Shown: positions 34,992 to 47,843 of the stretch, piece after piece
How the letters are laid out: each line of letters opens with the position of its first letter
How positions within the stretch are numbered: position 1 is the first letter of the stretch
Assembly: GCF_000012885.1 (NCBI RefSeq)
Contig: NC_007498.2
Location: 2,542,001-2,606,000, forward strand
DNA length: 64,000 nucleotides
Direction of reading: 5' to 3'
DNA from: Syntrophotalea carbinolica DSM 2380
GTDB lineage: Bacteria; Desulfobacterota; Desulfuromonadia; Desulfuromonadales; Syntrophotaleaceae
Notes under the pieces: generated by a model
What the model saw: only the letters and a program-made list of their open reading frames with translations
Database searches by the model: none
Told to the model about the DNA's origin: nothing
Position numbers and translations under genes: made by a program

Positions 34992-36068
34992 CTACCTCAG
35001 CTTCAACGTGGACAACGCCACAAGTGCCAGAATGATGCTGATAATCCAGAAACGCACAATGATCTTCGGCTCGGCCCAACCTTTGAGTTCGAAGTGGTGA
35101 TGAATCGGCGCCATCCGAAAAATCCGCTTGCCGAGCAGTTTGAAGGACGAAACCTGCACGATAACCGACAGCGCCTCGACCACAAAAATCCCACCGACAA
35201 TAACCAGCACGATCTCCTGCTTGGTGATCACCGCGATGGTGCCCAAAGCGCCGCCGAGCGAAAGACTGCCGACATCCCCCATGAATACCTGGGCGGGATA
35301 GGTATTGAACCACAGGAATCCGAGCCCGGCACCCACCATGGCACCGCACAGGACGGCCAGTTCTCCGGCTCCCTGCACGCTGCTGATCTGCAGATACTCG
35401 GCCAGCCGCGCATTACCGGCCAGATAAGCGAACAGCAGGTAGGTGCCCGAGGCGATGATGGTCGGCCCGATGGCCAGCCCGTCCAGGCCGTCGGTGAGAT
35501 TCACCGCATTGCTTGCGCCGACAATAACGAGCACCGCAAAGGGGATATAAAACAATCCCAGCTCCGGTCGCAAGCCCTTGAAAAACGGAAAGGCCAAAGT
35601 CGTCTGAAACGGCGGATACGAATACAACATGACTCCGGCGGTGCCGGCGATAAGCATCAGCCATAGCATTTTTTGTCGCGCAGACAGCCCTGCGCTGTTG
35701 CGCAGCTTTACCTTCCGGTAATCGTCGACGAAACCGACGGCACCAAACCCGACGGTCACCAACAACGTTACCCAGACATAGACGTTGGTGAGATCCGTCC
35801 ACAGCAGGGTCGGCAACACGATGGCCAGCAGGATGAGGGTACCACCCATGGTGGGCGTCCCTTCCTTCTTGAAATGGGACTGCGGACCGTCCTTGCGTAT
35901 ACTTTGCCCGATCTGCAACCGGGACAACTTGTCGATAAGCCAGGGCCCGAGAATAAAGGCGATCATAAGGGCGGTAATGGTCGCATAAATAGCCCGGAAG
36001 GTGATGTAGCGAAAAATGTACAACACCGAAAACTGTTCATGCAGCGGATAAAGTAAATGATACAGCAT
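34992..36068 (-). CDS. mraY: Phospho-N-acetylmuramoyl-pentapeptide transferase
   Basis: A 358-residue integral membrane enzyme with ten hydrophobic segments. It transfers phospho-MurNAc-pentapeptide to undecaprenyl phosphate, giving lipid I. Family motifs are [51 protein letters not shown] and the cytoplasmic [14 protein letters not shown]. It lies between murF and murD. Confidence 0.98.
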   Translation of the reverse strand: MLYHLLYPLHEQFSVLYIFRYITFRAIYATITALMIAFILGPWLIDKLSRLQIGQSIRKDGPQSHFKKEGTPTMGGTLILLAIVLPTLLWTDLTNVYVWVTLLVTVGFGAVGFVDDYRKVKLRNSAGLSARQKMLWLMLIAGTAGVMLYSYPPFQTTLAFPFFKGLRPELGLFYIPFAVLVIVGASNAVNLTDGLDGLAIGPTIIASGTYLLFAYLAGNARLAEYLQISSVQGAGELAVLCGAMVGAGLGFLWFNTYPAQVFMGDVGSLSLGGALGTIAVITKQEIVLVIVGGIFVVEALSVIVQVSSFKLLGKRIFRMAPIHHHFELKGWAEPKIIVRFWIISIILALVALSTLKLR

Positions 36069-36079
36069 CCAGTCTTCTC

Positions 36080-37471
36080 CTAATGGCCGGCGGATGGCCG
36101 CCCATCACTGGCGCGCAAGGCGTTACAGATTTTTTCCATGGTCATGCCGCGAGAGCCTTTGACCAACACGCGATCGCCGGGTCGCAGTATTCCCGCGAGC
36201 AACTGCACGGCCTCGTCGTGACTTTTCACCACCCACACCGACTGGGGCGGCATGCCGCCCTGCCGTGCACCGGCGGCCGTATCCTCAGCCCGTTCCCCGA
36301 GCAGAATCAACAGATCGACGCACTTCGAAGCATCCAGGCCGGTCTGACGGTGCATTTCCGACGCGGCATCGCCCAGCTCCAGCATGTCGCCCAAAACAGC
36401 GATGCGGCGGCCACTACCGGGCATTTCGTCCAGTGCGGACAGGGCCGCCTTAACGGCCAGAGGATTGGCATTGTAAAAGTCCTCCAGCAACGTCGCCCCA
36501 CTGGCAAGCTCCGCCACGGCCATACGACCGGCACAAGAACGAAAGGCCTCTAACCCTTCGACAATCTGCGCCCCGCCTACCTTCAATGCATGGGCGGCGG
36601 CGGCAGCGGCCAAGGCATTGTGCACGTTATATCGACCGGGAACCGACAAATGAACCGGCCAGCTTTCTCCGGCCAATAGCAGACAAAAATGGGTTCCGTG
36701 TCCATCCACGGCAATGTCTTCGGCACGTACTTCGGCATCGGAACCGCAACCGTAAATAAGCCGGCGCACGCCGTTGGCGACCGGCAGCTGCAAAACGCGA
36801 GGATCGTCGCCGTTGATCACGGCCGTACCCCCGGCAGGCAGGGCGGCGAACAGTTCGCCTTTGGCGCGCGCCACGCCCTGCAGGTTGTGTAAAGTCTCCA
36901 GATGAGCAGGTCCCACGTTGGTGATAACGCCGATATCGGGCCGACTGATTTCCGCCAGCCGGGCAATTTCACCGCGGGCGCTCATGCCGAGTTCGAGCAC
37001 CGCCCAATGATGGTCGGCTTCAAGGCGAAAAAGCGTATGAGGCAGACCGATCAGATTATTGAAATTCCCTTCGGTTTTGAGACCTTCACCCCGCAAAGCC
37101 AAGATACCGGCCAGCATCTCCTTGGTCGTGGTTTTACCGGAGGAGCCGGTTACCGCCACCACCGGCCCATCAAACGCCTGCCGCACCGCAGCGGCCAGAT
37201 CACCAAGGGCCCGCAGGGTATCGGTCACGCGGATCACCGGTACCGGCAATCCTGCAATAACTTCTTCGCTCAGGCAGGCAACCGCGCCACTTTGCACGGC
37301 CTGCGCGATAAAATCGTGACCGTCAAAACGCGGACCGCGCAACGGCACGAACAGATCTCCGGCACGCAGGGAGCGGCTGTCGGTGGACACTCCGGTAACG
37401 ACACCGTCGGCACGTTCGGGTGTCAGGTCGCCACCGGTGATGGTCATAATTTGGGTCAGATCGAGTCGCAT
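36080..37471 (-). CDS. murF: UDP-MurNAc-tripeptide--D-alanyl-D-alanine ligase
   Basis: A 463-residue Mur ligase that adds the D-Ala-D-Ala dipeptide made by Ddl. It has [19 protein letters not shown] near the N-terminus, the ATP loop [24 protein letters not shown] and [14 protein letters not shown]. The start overlaps the end of murE by 16 bp and has GGAGGAACC before it. Confidence 0.97.
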   Translation of the reverse strand: MRLDLTQIMTITGGDLTPERADGVVTGVSTDSRSLRAGDLFVPLRGPRFDGHDFIAQAVQSGAVACLSEEVIAGLPVPVIRVTDTLRALGDLAAAVRQAFDGPVVAVTGSSGKTTTKEMLAGILALRGEGLKTEGNFNNLIGLPHTLFRLEADHHWAVLELGMSARGEIARLAEISRPDIGVITNVGPAHLETLHNLQGVARAKGELFAALPAGGTAVINGDDPRVLQLPVANGVRRLIYGCGSDAEVRAEDIAVDGHGTHFCLLLAGESWPVHLSVPGRYNVHNALAAAAAAHALKVGGAQIVEGLEAFRSCAGRMAVAELASGATLLEDFYNANPLAVKAALSALDEMPGSGRRIAVLGDMLELGDAASEMHRQTGLDASKCVDLLILLGERAEDTAAGARQGGMPPQSVWVVKSHDEAVQLLAGILRPGDRVLVKGSRGMTMEKICNALRASDGRPSAGH

Positions 37472-38979
37472 GGTTCCTCCGCGGCGGCCGTCAGGGCCTT
37501 GCGTAATTCTTCGCGATCATCGAAATGCAGACGCTGCCTGCCAATGATCTGATAGTCCTCATGCCCCTTACCGGCAACCAACAGCACATCGTCCGGCTGC
37601 AGCAGACTCACCGCAAAACATATCGCTTCGCGCCGGTCGCTAAGACTCAGGTATCCTCTACCGGCGGCCTGTCGGGCCTGTTGCAACGACCAGGGCTCCT
37701 CGTGAATACGGCGCAGCCCGCTTTCAACCTGTTGCATAATGGCCAACGGATCCTCGCTACGCGGATTATCGGAGGTCAAAATAGCCACGTCGGCCAGACG
37801 GGCGGCTATTTCACCCATGACCGGCCGTTTACCCGCATCGCGATCGCCACCGCAGCCGAATACGCAAAGCAGGCGACGCGGCTGCAACTGACGCAATGTT
37901 ACCAGCACGTTTTCCAGGGCATCGCCGGTGTGGGCATAATCGACCAACACCAGAGCACCCCGTTCATTGGCTATGCTTTCCAGTCGTCCCGGCACCTGCG
38001 GCGCTTGGGCCAAAGCCTTGGCGATGGTTGCCGGCACCATATCGAGCGCAGCCCCAACCCCGGCGGCGCACAACAGATTTTGCAGATTGTAGTCCCCGAC
38101 CAGTGGCGATTGCAGAGCAGCCGTTCCGCGAGCGGTACGCAATGAGCCCGCAATGCCGGCGACGGAAATCGTCACATCGTCGGCAGTGACGTCACATTCG
38201 GAAGCATGTCCGCAACGAATGACCGCGGGCAGCATCGCCCCCAGACGTGCGCCCCAGCTATCGTCGGAATTGGCCACCACCTGTCGGGGGGACCGATCGC
38301 CGAGGCCGTTAAAAAGCCTGAGCTTGGCACCGAAATAGGTTTCCAGGTCACCGTGGTAATCGAGATGTTCCGGGGTCAGGTTGGTAAAAACGCCAACGTC
38401 AAACCACACTCCGTCAACACGACGCTGCTCAAGGGAATGGGAAGACACCTCCAGAACAAGCGCATCGGCACCGCGACCTCTGAAGTCTGCGATGGTTTCC
38501 ATCAAATCGACGGACTCGGGGGTGGTATGACTCGACGGCAGATGCGCACCTTCAAACCGATAATCGACGGTTCCCAGCACGGCCGGCCGATAACCGGCGG
38601 CTAGCAGAATCGATTCGACGAGATAGCTTACGGTGGTTTTGCCGTTGGTTCCCGTTATCCCGACCACCAACATGTCCTTGCTGGGATCGCCGAAATATGC
38701 CGCCGCCGCCAAGGCCATGGCCCGTCGGCCATCTTTGACCAGGATACCGGTTACCCCGGTCGGCAAGGTATGGGGCGACTCCATCACAACCGCCACGGCA
38801 CCGCGCGCAAGAGCATCCTCGATAAACCGGTGTCCATCCACACTGGCTCCCCGCAGGGCAAAAAACAACCCGCCCGGCTGGACACGCCGGGAGTCATAAT
38901 ACAAACCACTTACGACACCGTCGGTCGAACCGCTAACGGCACTCGGATCGAGTATCTGGCAAAGGACGGAAATGTTCAT
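37456..38979 (-). CDS. murE: UDP-MurNAc-dipeptide--diaminopimelate ligase
   Basis: A 507-residue Mur ligase. It has YDSRRVQPGGLFFALRG, the ATP loop GITGTNGKTTVSYLVE, LTPEHLDYHG, and the motif DNPRSEDP that reads meso-diaminopimelate rather than lysine (DDPNAD in lysine-adding enzymes), as expected in a Gram-negative. The ATG at 38979 (MNISVLCQIL) is preferred to an upstream TTG. Confidence 0.96.
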   Translation of the reverse strand: MNISVLCQILDPSAVSGSTDGVVSGLYYDSRRVQPGGLFFALRGASVDGHRFIEDALARGAVAVVMESPHTLPTGVTGILVKDGRRAMALAAAAYFGDPSKDMLVVGITGTNGKTTVSYLVESILLAAGYRPAVLGTVDYRFEGAHLPSSHTTPESVDLMETIADFRGRGADALVLEVSSHSLEQRRVDGVWFDVGVFTNLTPEHLDYHGDLETYFGAKLRLFNGLGDRSPRQVVANSDDSWGARLGAMLPAVIRCGHASECDVTADDVTISVAGIAGSLRTARGTAALQSPLVGDYNLQNLLCAAGVGAALDMVPATIAKALAQAPQVPGRLESIANERGALVLVDYAHTGDALENVLVTLRQLQPRRLLCVFGCGGDRDAGKRPVMGEIAARLADVAILTSDNPRSEDPLAIMQQVESGLRRIHEEPWSLQQARQAAGRGYLSLSDRREAICFAVSLLQPDDVLLVAGKGHEDYQIIGRQRLHFDDREELRKALTAAAEEPCDSI

Positions 38980-39028
38980 AGAACCGGCAATTTTCCTTCC
39001 CTGAGGAAAAAAAGTCAAAGAGAATTTT

Positions 39029-40999
39029 TCATGTCGGCGGTTTCAACTTCACCCAGACTTCATCGCCGAAGCTTATAGCCTGTCCAGGTGCCGGAGATTG
39101 TTCCACAACCCTGCCGGAGCCTTTAATCCGGATATCGATTCCCTGCGCCTGCATCGTCTGCAACACCTGCCGACAACTCATGCCAAGACAATGGGGCATA
39201 TAAGGAATCCCCCCCTTCCCGATACGCTCGGGTTGCGCAACGCCGGTCGATATCGCCACTTCCGTTTCCAGAGTTTCCGGCGGCAATGGCGCCTCCATAT
39301 CCCTTTCGGTCGGCGGAACACCGAGATAGAGCAAAGCCTGCCCGGCCAATCGCGAAAAAACCGGTGCCGCAACCAAACCGCCGTAGACCTGGGTCTTTGG
39401 CTCGTCGATGACCACCAGGATAACGATTCTTGGGTGATTCGCCGGGGCAAAACCGACAAAGGAGGCCACCCGTTTGTCCGCCGAATATCCGCCGGTAACC
39501 GGATCGACCTTCTGGGCCGTGCCTGTCTTGCCGCCGACGCGGTAACCCGGAACGGCAGCCAGGGTGCCGGTGCCGCCCTCCTGCGTAACAAGCTCCATCA
39601 TCGCCCGAACCTGTGCTGCCGCCTTTTGGGAAACCACGCGTCGGGCAACCTTGGGAGATCGCCGTTCAACAATTTCACCCCGGTCGTCGACCACCTGCTT
39701 CACCAGGTCGGCCTCCATGAGCACGCCACCATTGGCAATAGCCGCGGTGGCACGCGCCAACTGCAAAGCCGTTACGGTCATGCCCTGGCCAAAAGATATA
39801 GCGGCCAGATCGCCCTCGAACCACTGGTTCGGTCTGCGCAACTGCCCCGAAGCTTCGCCTGGAAAATCGAGGCCGGTTTTTTCGCCGAACCCGAAATGCG
39901 TCAGATAGTCGAAATATCGTTGACGCTCCAGGATCTTCCCGATCTTGGCTGACCCGATATTGGAACTTTTGCTCAACACTTCGGTCACGGTCAGCTGTTC
40001 ATAGGGGTGATGATCATGGATGGTCATGCCGCCAACCCGAAAGGCACCCTTTTCACAATCGACCAACCGCTGGGGCTGCACCAGGTTTTCATTCAAAGCA
40101 GCCGCCGTCAAAAACACCTTAAGGGTCGAGCCCGGCTCAAACTCGTCACACACGGCGCGGTTGCGCCGGTATGCCGCCGGAAACCGCCCGTAGGCATTGG
40201 GGTTATAAGTCGGTTGGTTGGCCATGGCCAAAATCTCACCGGTGACAGGATCGAGCATAACCACGCTGCCGGCTCGCGCCTTGGCATCTTTCAGCGCAAC
40301 GGCCAGTTCCTTTTCGGCAAGGTATTGGAGATTACGGTCGATGGTAAGGTAAAGGCTGTTCCCGTGACTGCCGCCCTGAATGACTTTATCGCTGGCTCCC
40401 AAACCTTTGCGACGACCGTCCTTCGCAGCCACCAGAAAACCTTCCTGCCCCAACAACTGGCTATCGTAGTATTTTTCCAGTCCTTCCAGACCCTTGGGGT
40501 CGAGCCCGGTGAATCCCAGCAATTGCGCGGCCAGTTGGCCATTGGGGTAAAATCGTTGGTGCTCCTTGGTAAAAGCGATGCCACGAAGCTTGAGCTTGCG
40601 GACCATGGCGCTCTGATCCGGCTGCACCTTGCGTTGCAGCCAGACGAAACGGCGCTTGGAGGCCAGTTTTTTGCGCAACGCCGCGCGGGTCATGCCGAGA
40701 GGCTTGGCCAGGACGCGCGCACTGGCATCGACATCGCTGACGCGAAAAGGCTCGGCAAAAATCGAATCGACACTGGTGCTACGGGCAAGCGCCGCCCCGT
40801 TGCGATCATAGATGGCGCCACGGCGCGGTGTAAGCGGAATGATCCTCTTGTATTGCCGACGGGCGCGGGCAACGGTTTCTTCGTTTTGAATGACCTGAAG
40901 CCAGTAGCCCCGCCCTACAACCGCCAGAAAAAAGAGCGTAAACACCACCCCCATTAAAGCAATGCGGATTTTGCTGCTTTTTTCCGGCGACAATTTCAT
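39029..40999 (-). CDS. ftsI: Peptidoglycan transpeptidase FtsI (PBP3-like) with PASTA domain
   Basis: A 656-residue class B penicillin-binding protein. One membrane helix (about 12-32) is followed by the dimerisation region (RRGAIYDRNGAALARS) and the transpeptidase with STLK (about 291), SSN (about 344) and KTGTAQ (about 491). A C-terminal PASTA domain (about 595-655, SCRQVLQTMQAQGIDI) is present, a feature also known in Gram-positive PBP2x/SpoVD-type proteins and in deltaproteobacteria but absent from E. coli FtsI. The start overlaps the ftsL stop (ATGA). Confidence 0.96.
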   Translation of the reverse strand: MKLSPEKSSKIRIALMGVVFTLFFLAVVGRGYWLQVIQNEETVARARRQYKRIIPLTPRRGAIYDRNGAALARSTSVDSIFAEPFRVSDVDASARVLAKPLGMTRAALRKKLASKRRFVWLQRKVQPDQSAMVRKLKLRGIAFTKEHQRFYPNGQLAAQLLGFTGLDPKGLEGLEKYYDSQLLGQEGFLVAAKDGRRKGLGASDKVIQGGSHGNSLYLTIDRNLQYLAEKELAVALKDAKARAGSVVMLDPVTGEILAMANQPTYNPNAYGRFPAAYRRNRAVCDEFEPGSTLKVFLTAAALNENLVQPQRLVDCEKGAFRVGGMTIHDHHPYEQLTVTEVLSKSSNIGSAKIGKILERQRYFDYLTHFGFGEKTGLDFPGEASGQLRRPNQWFEGDLAAISFGQGMTVTALQLARATAAIANGGVLMEADLVKQVVDDRGEIVERRSPKVARRVVSQKAAAQVRAMMELVTQEGGTGTLAAVPGYRVGGKTGTAQKVDPVTGGYSADKRVASFVGFAPANHPRIVILVVIDEPKTQVYGGLVAAPVFSRLAGQALLYLGVPPTERDMEAPLPPETLETEVAISTGVAQPERIGKGGIPYMPHCLGMSCRQVLQTMQAQGIDIRIKGSGRVVEQSPAPGQAISFGDEVWVKLKPPT

Positions 41000-41319
41000 C
41001 GGACGATAATCACCTGATGCGGTTCGGGGTAATGGAGATCGAGGGTTCGACTGGCCACACGTTCGAGATGCGCCGGGTTCTTAAGGGTCGCGACTTCCAA
41101 GCGCAAACAGTTCTCTTCGCGCTGCAGCTCCAGAAGCTGGCTCTCACAACTGGAAATAGCGTAACCCAACTCGATAAGCTGACTGCAGGACCAGATGTAG
41201 AACACCCCTGCGCCGACCAGAGCGACCAGAAATAAAAGGAATTGCCCTACCGAGAACCGTTGCCAGAACGCACTTCCGCTACCGACGCCGGGCAGGGCCC
41301 GTTGAGAAGAAAAGGACAT
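40996..41319 (-). CDS. ftsL: Cell division protein FtsL
   Basis: A 107-residue bitopic protein with a cytoplasmic tail of about 25 residues, one membrane helix (FLLFLVALVGAGVFYIW) and a periplasmic heptad-repeat coiled coil (LIELGYAISSCESQLLELQR). It is poorly conserved in sequence but fits by size, topology and its place between rsmH and ftsI. It acts with FtsQ and FtsB in the divisome. Confidence 0.85.
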   Translation of the reverse strand: MSFSSQRALPGVGSGSAFWQRFSVGQFLLFLVALVGAGVFYIWSCSQLIELGYAISSCESQLLELQREENCLRLEVATLKNPAHLERVASRTLDLHYPEPHQVIIVR

Positions 41320-41423
41320 TTTACACCTCCAGCCATTTCAGCAAACCGCAGATGCGGCTAATAAGCATCAATTTCCCAGATAAAAAAGCTTGTCCCATCC
41401 GGGGCACCCGGAGGAACAACATT

Positions 41424-42368
41424 TCAAAGACGTCGAATCGCCCGCAGTACCGCGCTTCGTGCGCGGGGGTTGGCCGCAATTTCAGACTCGGAGGCCTTCA
41501 GACCCTTGCGCGTCAGCAACGCCACGCCAGGCTTACGATTGCAAGCGCAGATCGGCAAACCGGGCGGACAGATACAGGTTTGGACTTCACTGCGAAAAAA
41601 CTGTTTAACGATACGATCTTCCAGGGAATGAAAACTGATCACCGCCATTCTTCCGCCGGGCTTCAGCAATGCCAACGACCGCCGCAAACCTTCCCGCAAG
41701 CTGTCCAACTCGGCATTGACATGGATACGCAGGGCCTGAAAAACCCGCGTGGCCGGATGTATCCGTGATGGCACATGCCCTCCCGGAACCGCATCGCGAA
41801 CCAGTTCGGCCAACTGTCTGGTGGTCATCAACGGTTCGTCGGCCCGCACCTTTTCGATGCGGCGCGCAATGCGGCGTGCATAACGCTCCTCCCCATATTC
41901 CCTAAAAATCCGAGCCAACTCCTCCGGGGACAAAGCATTGACCACATCCGCGGCAGTCATGCCTGCGGAGGTATCCATGCGCATATCGAGGGGCGCATCG
42001 GACTGGAAGGAGAATCCCCTTCGCGCCGTATCGAGTTGAAAGGAGGAGACGCCAAGGTCGAGCAGAATGCCATCCACGGTGGCAATGTCCAGTTCGGCCA
42101 GAATCCGGGTGGCATCGGCGAAATTGCCGTGACGCAACAGAACCCGCTCGCCGAAGGATGCAAGCTGTCGCCCCGCCTCTTCAAGGGCCTCCCGATCCCG
42201 ATCAAGACCTACGAGCAATCCATCCGGAGCCGTCGCCTCCAGAATCAGACGAGCGTGTCCGCCCCCTCCGACCGTACCATCGACAAACACCTCGCCCGGC
42301 TGTGGCCGCAAACACTCCAGCACCTCTTCAGGCATTACCGAGCTATGTTGAAACACCTCACGCGTCAT
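41424..42368 (-). CDS. rsmH: 16S rRNA (cytosine1402-N4)-methyltransferase
   Basis: A 314-residue SAM-dependent enzyme. It opens [15 protein letters not shown], with the SAM site [46 protein letters not shown] and [13 protein letters not shown]. It modifies the same rRNA residue as RsmI, encoded at 46986. It starts 3 bp after mraZ ends. Confidence 0.97.
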   Translation of the reverse strand: MTREVFQHSSVMPEEVLECLRPQPGEVFVDGTVGGGGHARLILEATAPDGLLVGLDRDREALEEAGRQLASFGERVLLRHGNFADATRILAELDIATVDGILLDLGVSSFQLDTARRGFSFQSDAPLDMRMDTSAGMTAADVVNALSPEELARIFREYGEERYARRIARRIEKVRADEPLMTTRQLAELVRDAVPGGHVPSRIHPATRVFQALRIHVNAELDSLREGLRRSLALLKPGGRMAVISFHSLEDRIVKQFFRSEVQTCICPPGLPICACNRKPGVALLTRKGLKASESEIAANPRARSAVLRAIRRL

Positions 42369-42371
42369 AGT

Positions 42372-42824
42372 CTAAAACCCGAGATTTTTGAGTTCCTGCG
42401 ACTGTGCCCGAAGAAACGCTTCGGCCTGCTCACGCCGCTCGATGTGCTTGGTACGGTTCCATATCATGATTTTGTCGATGGCCCCGACCACCACAATCTC
42501 ACGAATTTCCGATTCGAGACCGGCATAGCAACGTTGCGCCTTGGGCAACTGGATGCGGCCCTGCTTATCGAACGAACACTCAACAGCAGGAGAAATAATC
42601 GCCAGATTGATAGCTTCTTTCAAGTCGTTGGACGGTAAGGCCTCGACTCTTTCCAACATCTTGTGCCATTCCTGGTAGGGATATGCCGCCAGACCGCCAT
42701 CGCTTTGCGTGACGATCAGACGTTCGTCGCCATAAACAGAACTCAGCGTTTCCCGAAACTTGGCCGGAATGCTCGCCCTGCCCTTGGCGTCGATCGCATT
42801 AAAAAATTCACCCTTGAATCGCAT
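42372..42824 (-). CDS. mraZ: Transcriptional regulator MraZ
   Basis: A 150-residue protein with two SpoVT-AbrB-like halves, each with the conserved pattern: DAKGRASIPAKFRETL (about 13-28) and DKQGRIQLPKAQRCYAGL (about 85-102). MraZ binds direct repeats upstream of its own operon and represses it. First gene of the dcw cluster, preceded by a sigma70 promoter and two 10-bp repeats. Confidence 0.95.
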   Translation of the reverse strand: MRFKGEFFNAIDAKGRASIPAKFRETLSSVYGDERLIVTQSDGGLAAYPYQEWHKMLERVEALPSNDLKEAINLAIISPAVECSFDKQGRIQLPKAQRCYAGLESEIREIVVVGAIDKIMIWNRTKHIERREQAEAFLRAQSQELKNLGF

Positions 42825-42840
42825 GGATTACCCTAGGCCT

Positions 42841-42898
42841 GATTTGACACGATTTTACACTTTGGGCCAACTATAACGAGCACCCCCCACCTTGTCAA
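42841..42898 (-). promoter_or_regulatory. dcw cluster promoter with two 10-bp repeats (candidate MraZ site)
   Basis: On the minus strand TTGACA (42893-42898) and TATAGT (42870-42875) are exactly 17 bp apart, a near-consensus sigma70 promoter. Between the -10 and the mraZ ATG lie two direct decamers, GTGTAAAATC and GTGTCAAATC (42841-42860). Known MraZ boxes are five-base repeats spaced by five, so the 10-bp period fits, although the sequence differs from the E. coli TGGGN box. Confidence 0.75.
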
Positions 42899-42945
42899 GG
42901 CGTTTATTCTAATTTTTTAAGGGTTTAGGGCATCCCCGCTGCAAC

Positions 42946-42974
42946 AAAAAAGCCCCTTTTGGAGGGGCTTTTTT
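42946..42974. terminator. Rho-independent terminator between the CNNM/CBS gene and mraZ
   Basis: AAAAAAGCCCCT and AGGGGCTTTTTT form a 12-bp stem with a five-base loop, with A and T runs that would work in both directions. It insulates the dcw promoter from the upstream CNNM/CBS gene at 43169. Confidence 0.85.
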
Positions 42975-43168
42975 CAGGGTTAAGAAAGTTGAAACAGAAA
43001 TATTGCTGCGTTTGTGCATTTTAGGTGGTAAACAGTGGTAGGAAGATTCAACCCGGATCTATGTCGTAAGCAATCTCGGCGCACCCGGCATTTGGCGGCC
43101 AGCCCCGACATGCTTCAGAAAACCGGGGGTTAACCCGACTTGCACGCGCCGAAAAAGCGGAAGCAGTT

Positions 43169-44422
43169 TCAGGGATCGGGCGAATCGGGCGGCAGAAGCA
43201 ATTCGATTTCCTCGATACGATGGTGAATGACCTTGCGCACGATAAAATGACTTTTATCCACCTCGCAACTGTCTCCGACGCGCGGGATACTGCCCAGCAC
43301 GCCCAGCAGAAAACCGGCCAGTGTCGAGGCATGCTCCTCCGACAATTCGAGGCCAAAACGTTGATTAACCGCACGCAGGGAAATGCTGGCGTCCAGCAGA
43401 TAACGTCCGGGCCGCAACTCGCAAACCATGTCCTCATCGATATCGTATTCATCCCGGATTTCGCCGACGATCTCTTCGACCACATCCTCCAGCGTCACCA
43501 ACCCCTCAACACCGCCATATTCATCAACCACCACCGCCATGTGCACCTGGCGCCGCTGAAAAGCCGGCAGCAGGGTATTGATGCGCTTGGATTCGGGAAC
43601 GAAATAAGGCTTGCGGGCCAGCTTCTCCAGGGAAAATTCTTCTGAGATATGCACATAACGCAAAATATCTTTGGAATGAATGATCCCGATGACATTATCG
43701 AGCGATCCTTCGTAAATCGGGAATCGCGAATGACTGGACTGCTGCACCAGTCGCAAAACCTCGGCAAAAGAAAATGAAACATCCAGTGCCGCTATCTCGG
43801 TACGAGGGATCATGACATCCCGGACACAAATCTGCGAAAGGTCGAAAATGCCGTCCAGCATCTTTCGTTTGTCCTTGCCGACCACACCGCTTTGCTCACC
43901 GACGGTGATCAGAGTGCGAATCTCCTCCTCGGAAATAACCGGTTGCGGTTCACTTTTGACAAACAGGGTCAACAAACGTGAAAAGCCGGTCACCAACCAG
44001 ACCACCGGACGCAAAAGCATCATGATGAACATGATCGGCCGCAACACTAAAAACGACACCCGTTCCGGATAGCGTGCGGCGAAGGTCTTGGGACAGACTT
44101 CGGATACCACCAGCAGCAGCGGCGTAAGGATAACGATGGTCATGAGCTCGCCGCGCGCACCGAACAGCTTGACGAAAAAGGTCGTGGCAAACACCGACGC
44201 GGCGATATTGACAAGATTATTTCCCACCAGAATGGCGCCCAGCAGATTGTCCGGCCGGCTGAGAACCAGTTCAAGTTGCTTGGCACCGCGTTTCTTTTTG
44301 TGTACCAGGTATTTGACCCGCAGAGAATCCAGAGACAGCAGCGCTGTTTCCGAACCGGAGAAAAAAGCCGACATGAATAACAGCAAAGTCAGGCCGCCGA
44401 CATAGAGAATTGAATCTTGCAT
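43169..44422 (-). CDS. CNNM/CorC (HlyC) family membrane protein with CBS domains
   Basis: A 417-residue protein. Residues 1-190 form the CNNM (DUF21) membrane domain (FFSGSETALLSLDSLRVKYL, NNLVNIAASVFATTF). Residues about 200-325 hold a CBS pair (VRDVMIPRTEIAALD, VDEYGGVEGLVTLEDVVEEI). Residues 335-415 form the CorC_HlyC domain. Such proteins are linked to magnesium or cobalt efflux; the old hemolysin label has little support. It is a single gene with its own terminator. Confidence 0.9.
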   Translation of the reverse strand: MQDSILYVGGLTLLLFMSAFFSGSETALLSLDSLRVKYLVHKKKRGAKQLELVLSRPDNLLGAILVGNNLVNIAASVFATTFFVKLFGARGELMTIVILTPLLLVVSEVCPKTFAARYPERVSFLVLRPIMFIMMLLRPVVWLVTGFSRLLTLFVKSEPQPVISEEEIRTLITVGEQSGVVGKDKRKMLDGIFDLSQICVRDVMIPRTEIAALDVSFSFAEVLRLVQQSSHSRFPIYEGSLDNVIGIIHSKDILRYVHISEEFSLEKLARKPYFVPESKRINTLLPAFQRRQVHMAVVVDEYGGVEGLVTLEDVVEEIVGEIRDEYDIDEDMVCELRPGRYLLDASISLRAVNQRFGLELSEEHASTLAGFLLGVLGSIPRVGDSCEVDKSHFIVRKVIHHRIEEIELLLPPDSPDP

Positions 44423-44444
44423 TCATAACCTTTCCACACTATGA

Positions 44445-46873
<2,429 letters not shown>

Positions 46874-46985
46874 ACGCGGTCCCTGCTGCGGTCTGGTCAA
46901 GATAACCATTCCTGCTTTCAGCAGCAAGGACACAAAGGTCTCGATGGATATCGAAAATGAGGAACACCAAGGGTAAGAAGCGGTG

Positions 46986-47843
46986 TTACGCCTGATCTTC
47001 ATCTCGCAACTTAAGGCTTTCCTTATACACGTCACTGCCAGGCAGTCCGAACTGCCGGGCCACCTCCTTGACAATCTGGCGCATGGGCAGGTCGGTATCC
47101 CTGCGCCATCGAAGCAACGCCTCCTGTACCGTCTCCTGCTGCTGTTCCTCGGGAGCCGGCCCTACCAGCAGCACGATCTCGCCGCGTACCCTGCCCTGCG
47201 CGAAATGCGCAAGAGCTTCGCTGGCGGTACCGCGAAAAACCTCTTCGTGCAGCTTGGTTAATTCGCGAACCACCGCGATCTCCCGTTCGTCGCCGAGTTC
47301 CTCCATCAGGTCGGCCAGACAGGCCACCAGACGATGGGGCGCCTCATAAAAAACAAGGGTACGCTTCTCCGCACTCAGGGTTTTGAACAGTTTGCGTCGC
47401 GCCGTGCTTTTGGGTGGGATAAACCCCTCAAAGGCAAAGCGCTCCGTCGGCAGGCCGGCCACGGAAAGACCGGCGATCACGGCGGAAGCCCCCGGCACCG
47501 CGGTGACCGGCAGATCTTCGTCGCGGCAGGCCCGCACCAGCAAAAATCCGGGATCGGAAATGGCCGGCGTTCCGGCATCGGTAATCAAGGCTACCGATTT
47601 TCCTTGCCGCAACATTTCCAGAATGCGCTCCCCCTTGACACTCTCATTGTGAGCGAAATAGGACGTCAGAGCGGTGGTTATGCCGTAATGGCTGAACAAC
47701 TTGCGGCTGTGACGCGTATCCTCGGCAGCTACCAGGTCAACTTCCTTCAGCACGCGTAAGGCTCTAAAGGTCAGATCCTCCAGGTTTCCGATGGGCGTCG
47801 CCACCAGATAAAGAACCCCGGGATTCACGGCTTCATTCTTCAC
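46986..47843 (-). CDS. rsmI: 16S rRNA (cytidine1402-2'-O)-methyltransferase
   Basis: A tetrapyrrole-methylase-fold enzyme of 285 residues. It has [19 protein letters not shown] at the N-terminus, [24 protein letters not shown] and FEGFIPPKS. It methylates the ribose of C1402, the base of which is modified by RsmH (41424). The start is uncertain: GTG at 47843 has GGAG before it, and a TTG at 47858 or GTG at 47828 is possible. Its 5' end overlaps nadE. Confidence 0.93.
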   Translation of the reverse strand: MKNEAVNPGVLYLVATPIGNLEDLTFRALRVLKEVDLVAAEDTRHSRKLFSHYGITTALTSYFAHNESVKGERILEMLRQGKSVALITDAGTPAISDPGFLLVRACRDEDLPVTAVPGASAVIAGLSVAGLPTERFAFEGFIPPKSTARRKLFKTLSAEKRTLVFYEAPHRLVACLADLMEELGDEREIAVVRELTKLHEEVFRGTASEALAHFAQGRVRGEIVLLVGPAPEEQQQETVQEALLRWRRDTDLPMRQIVKEVARQFGLPGSDVYKESLKLRDEDQA

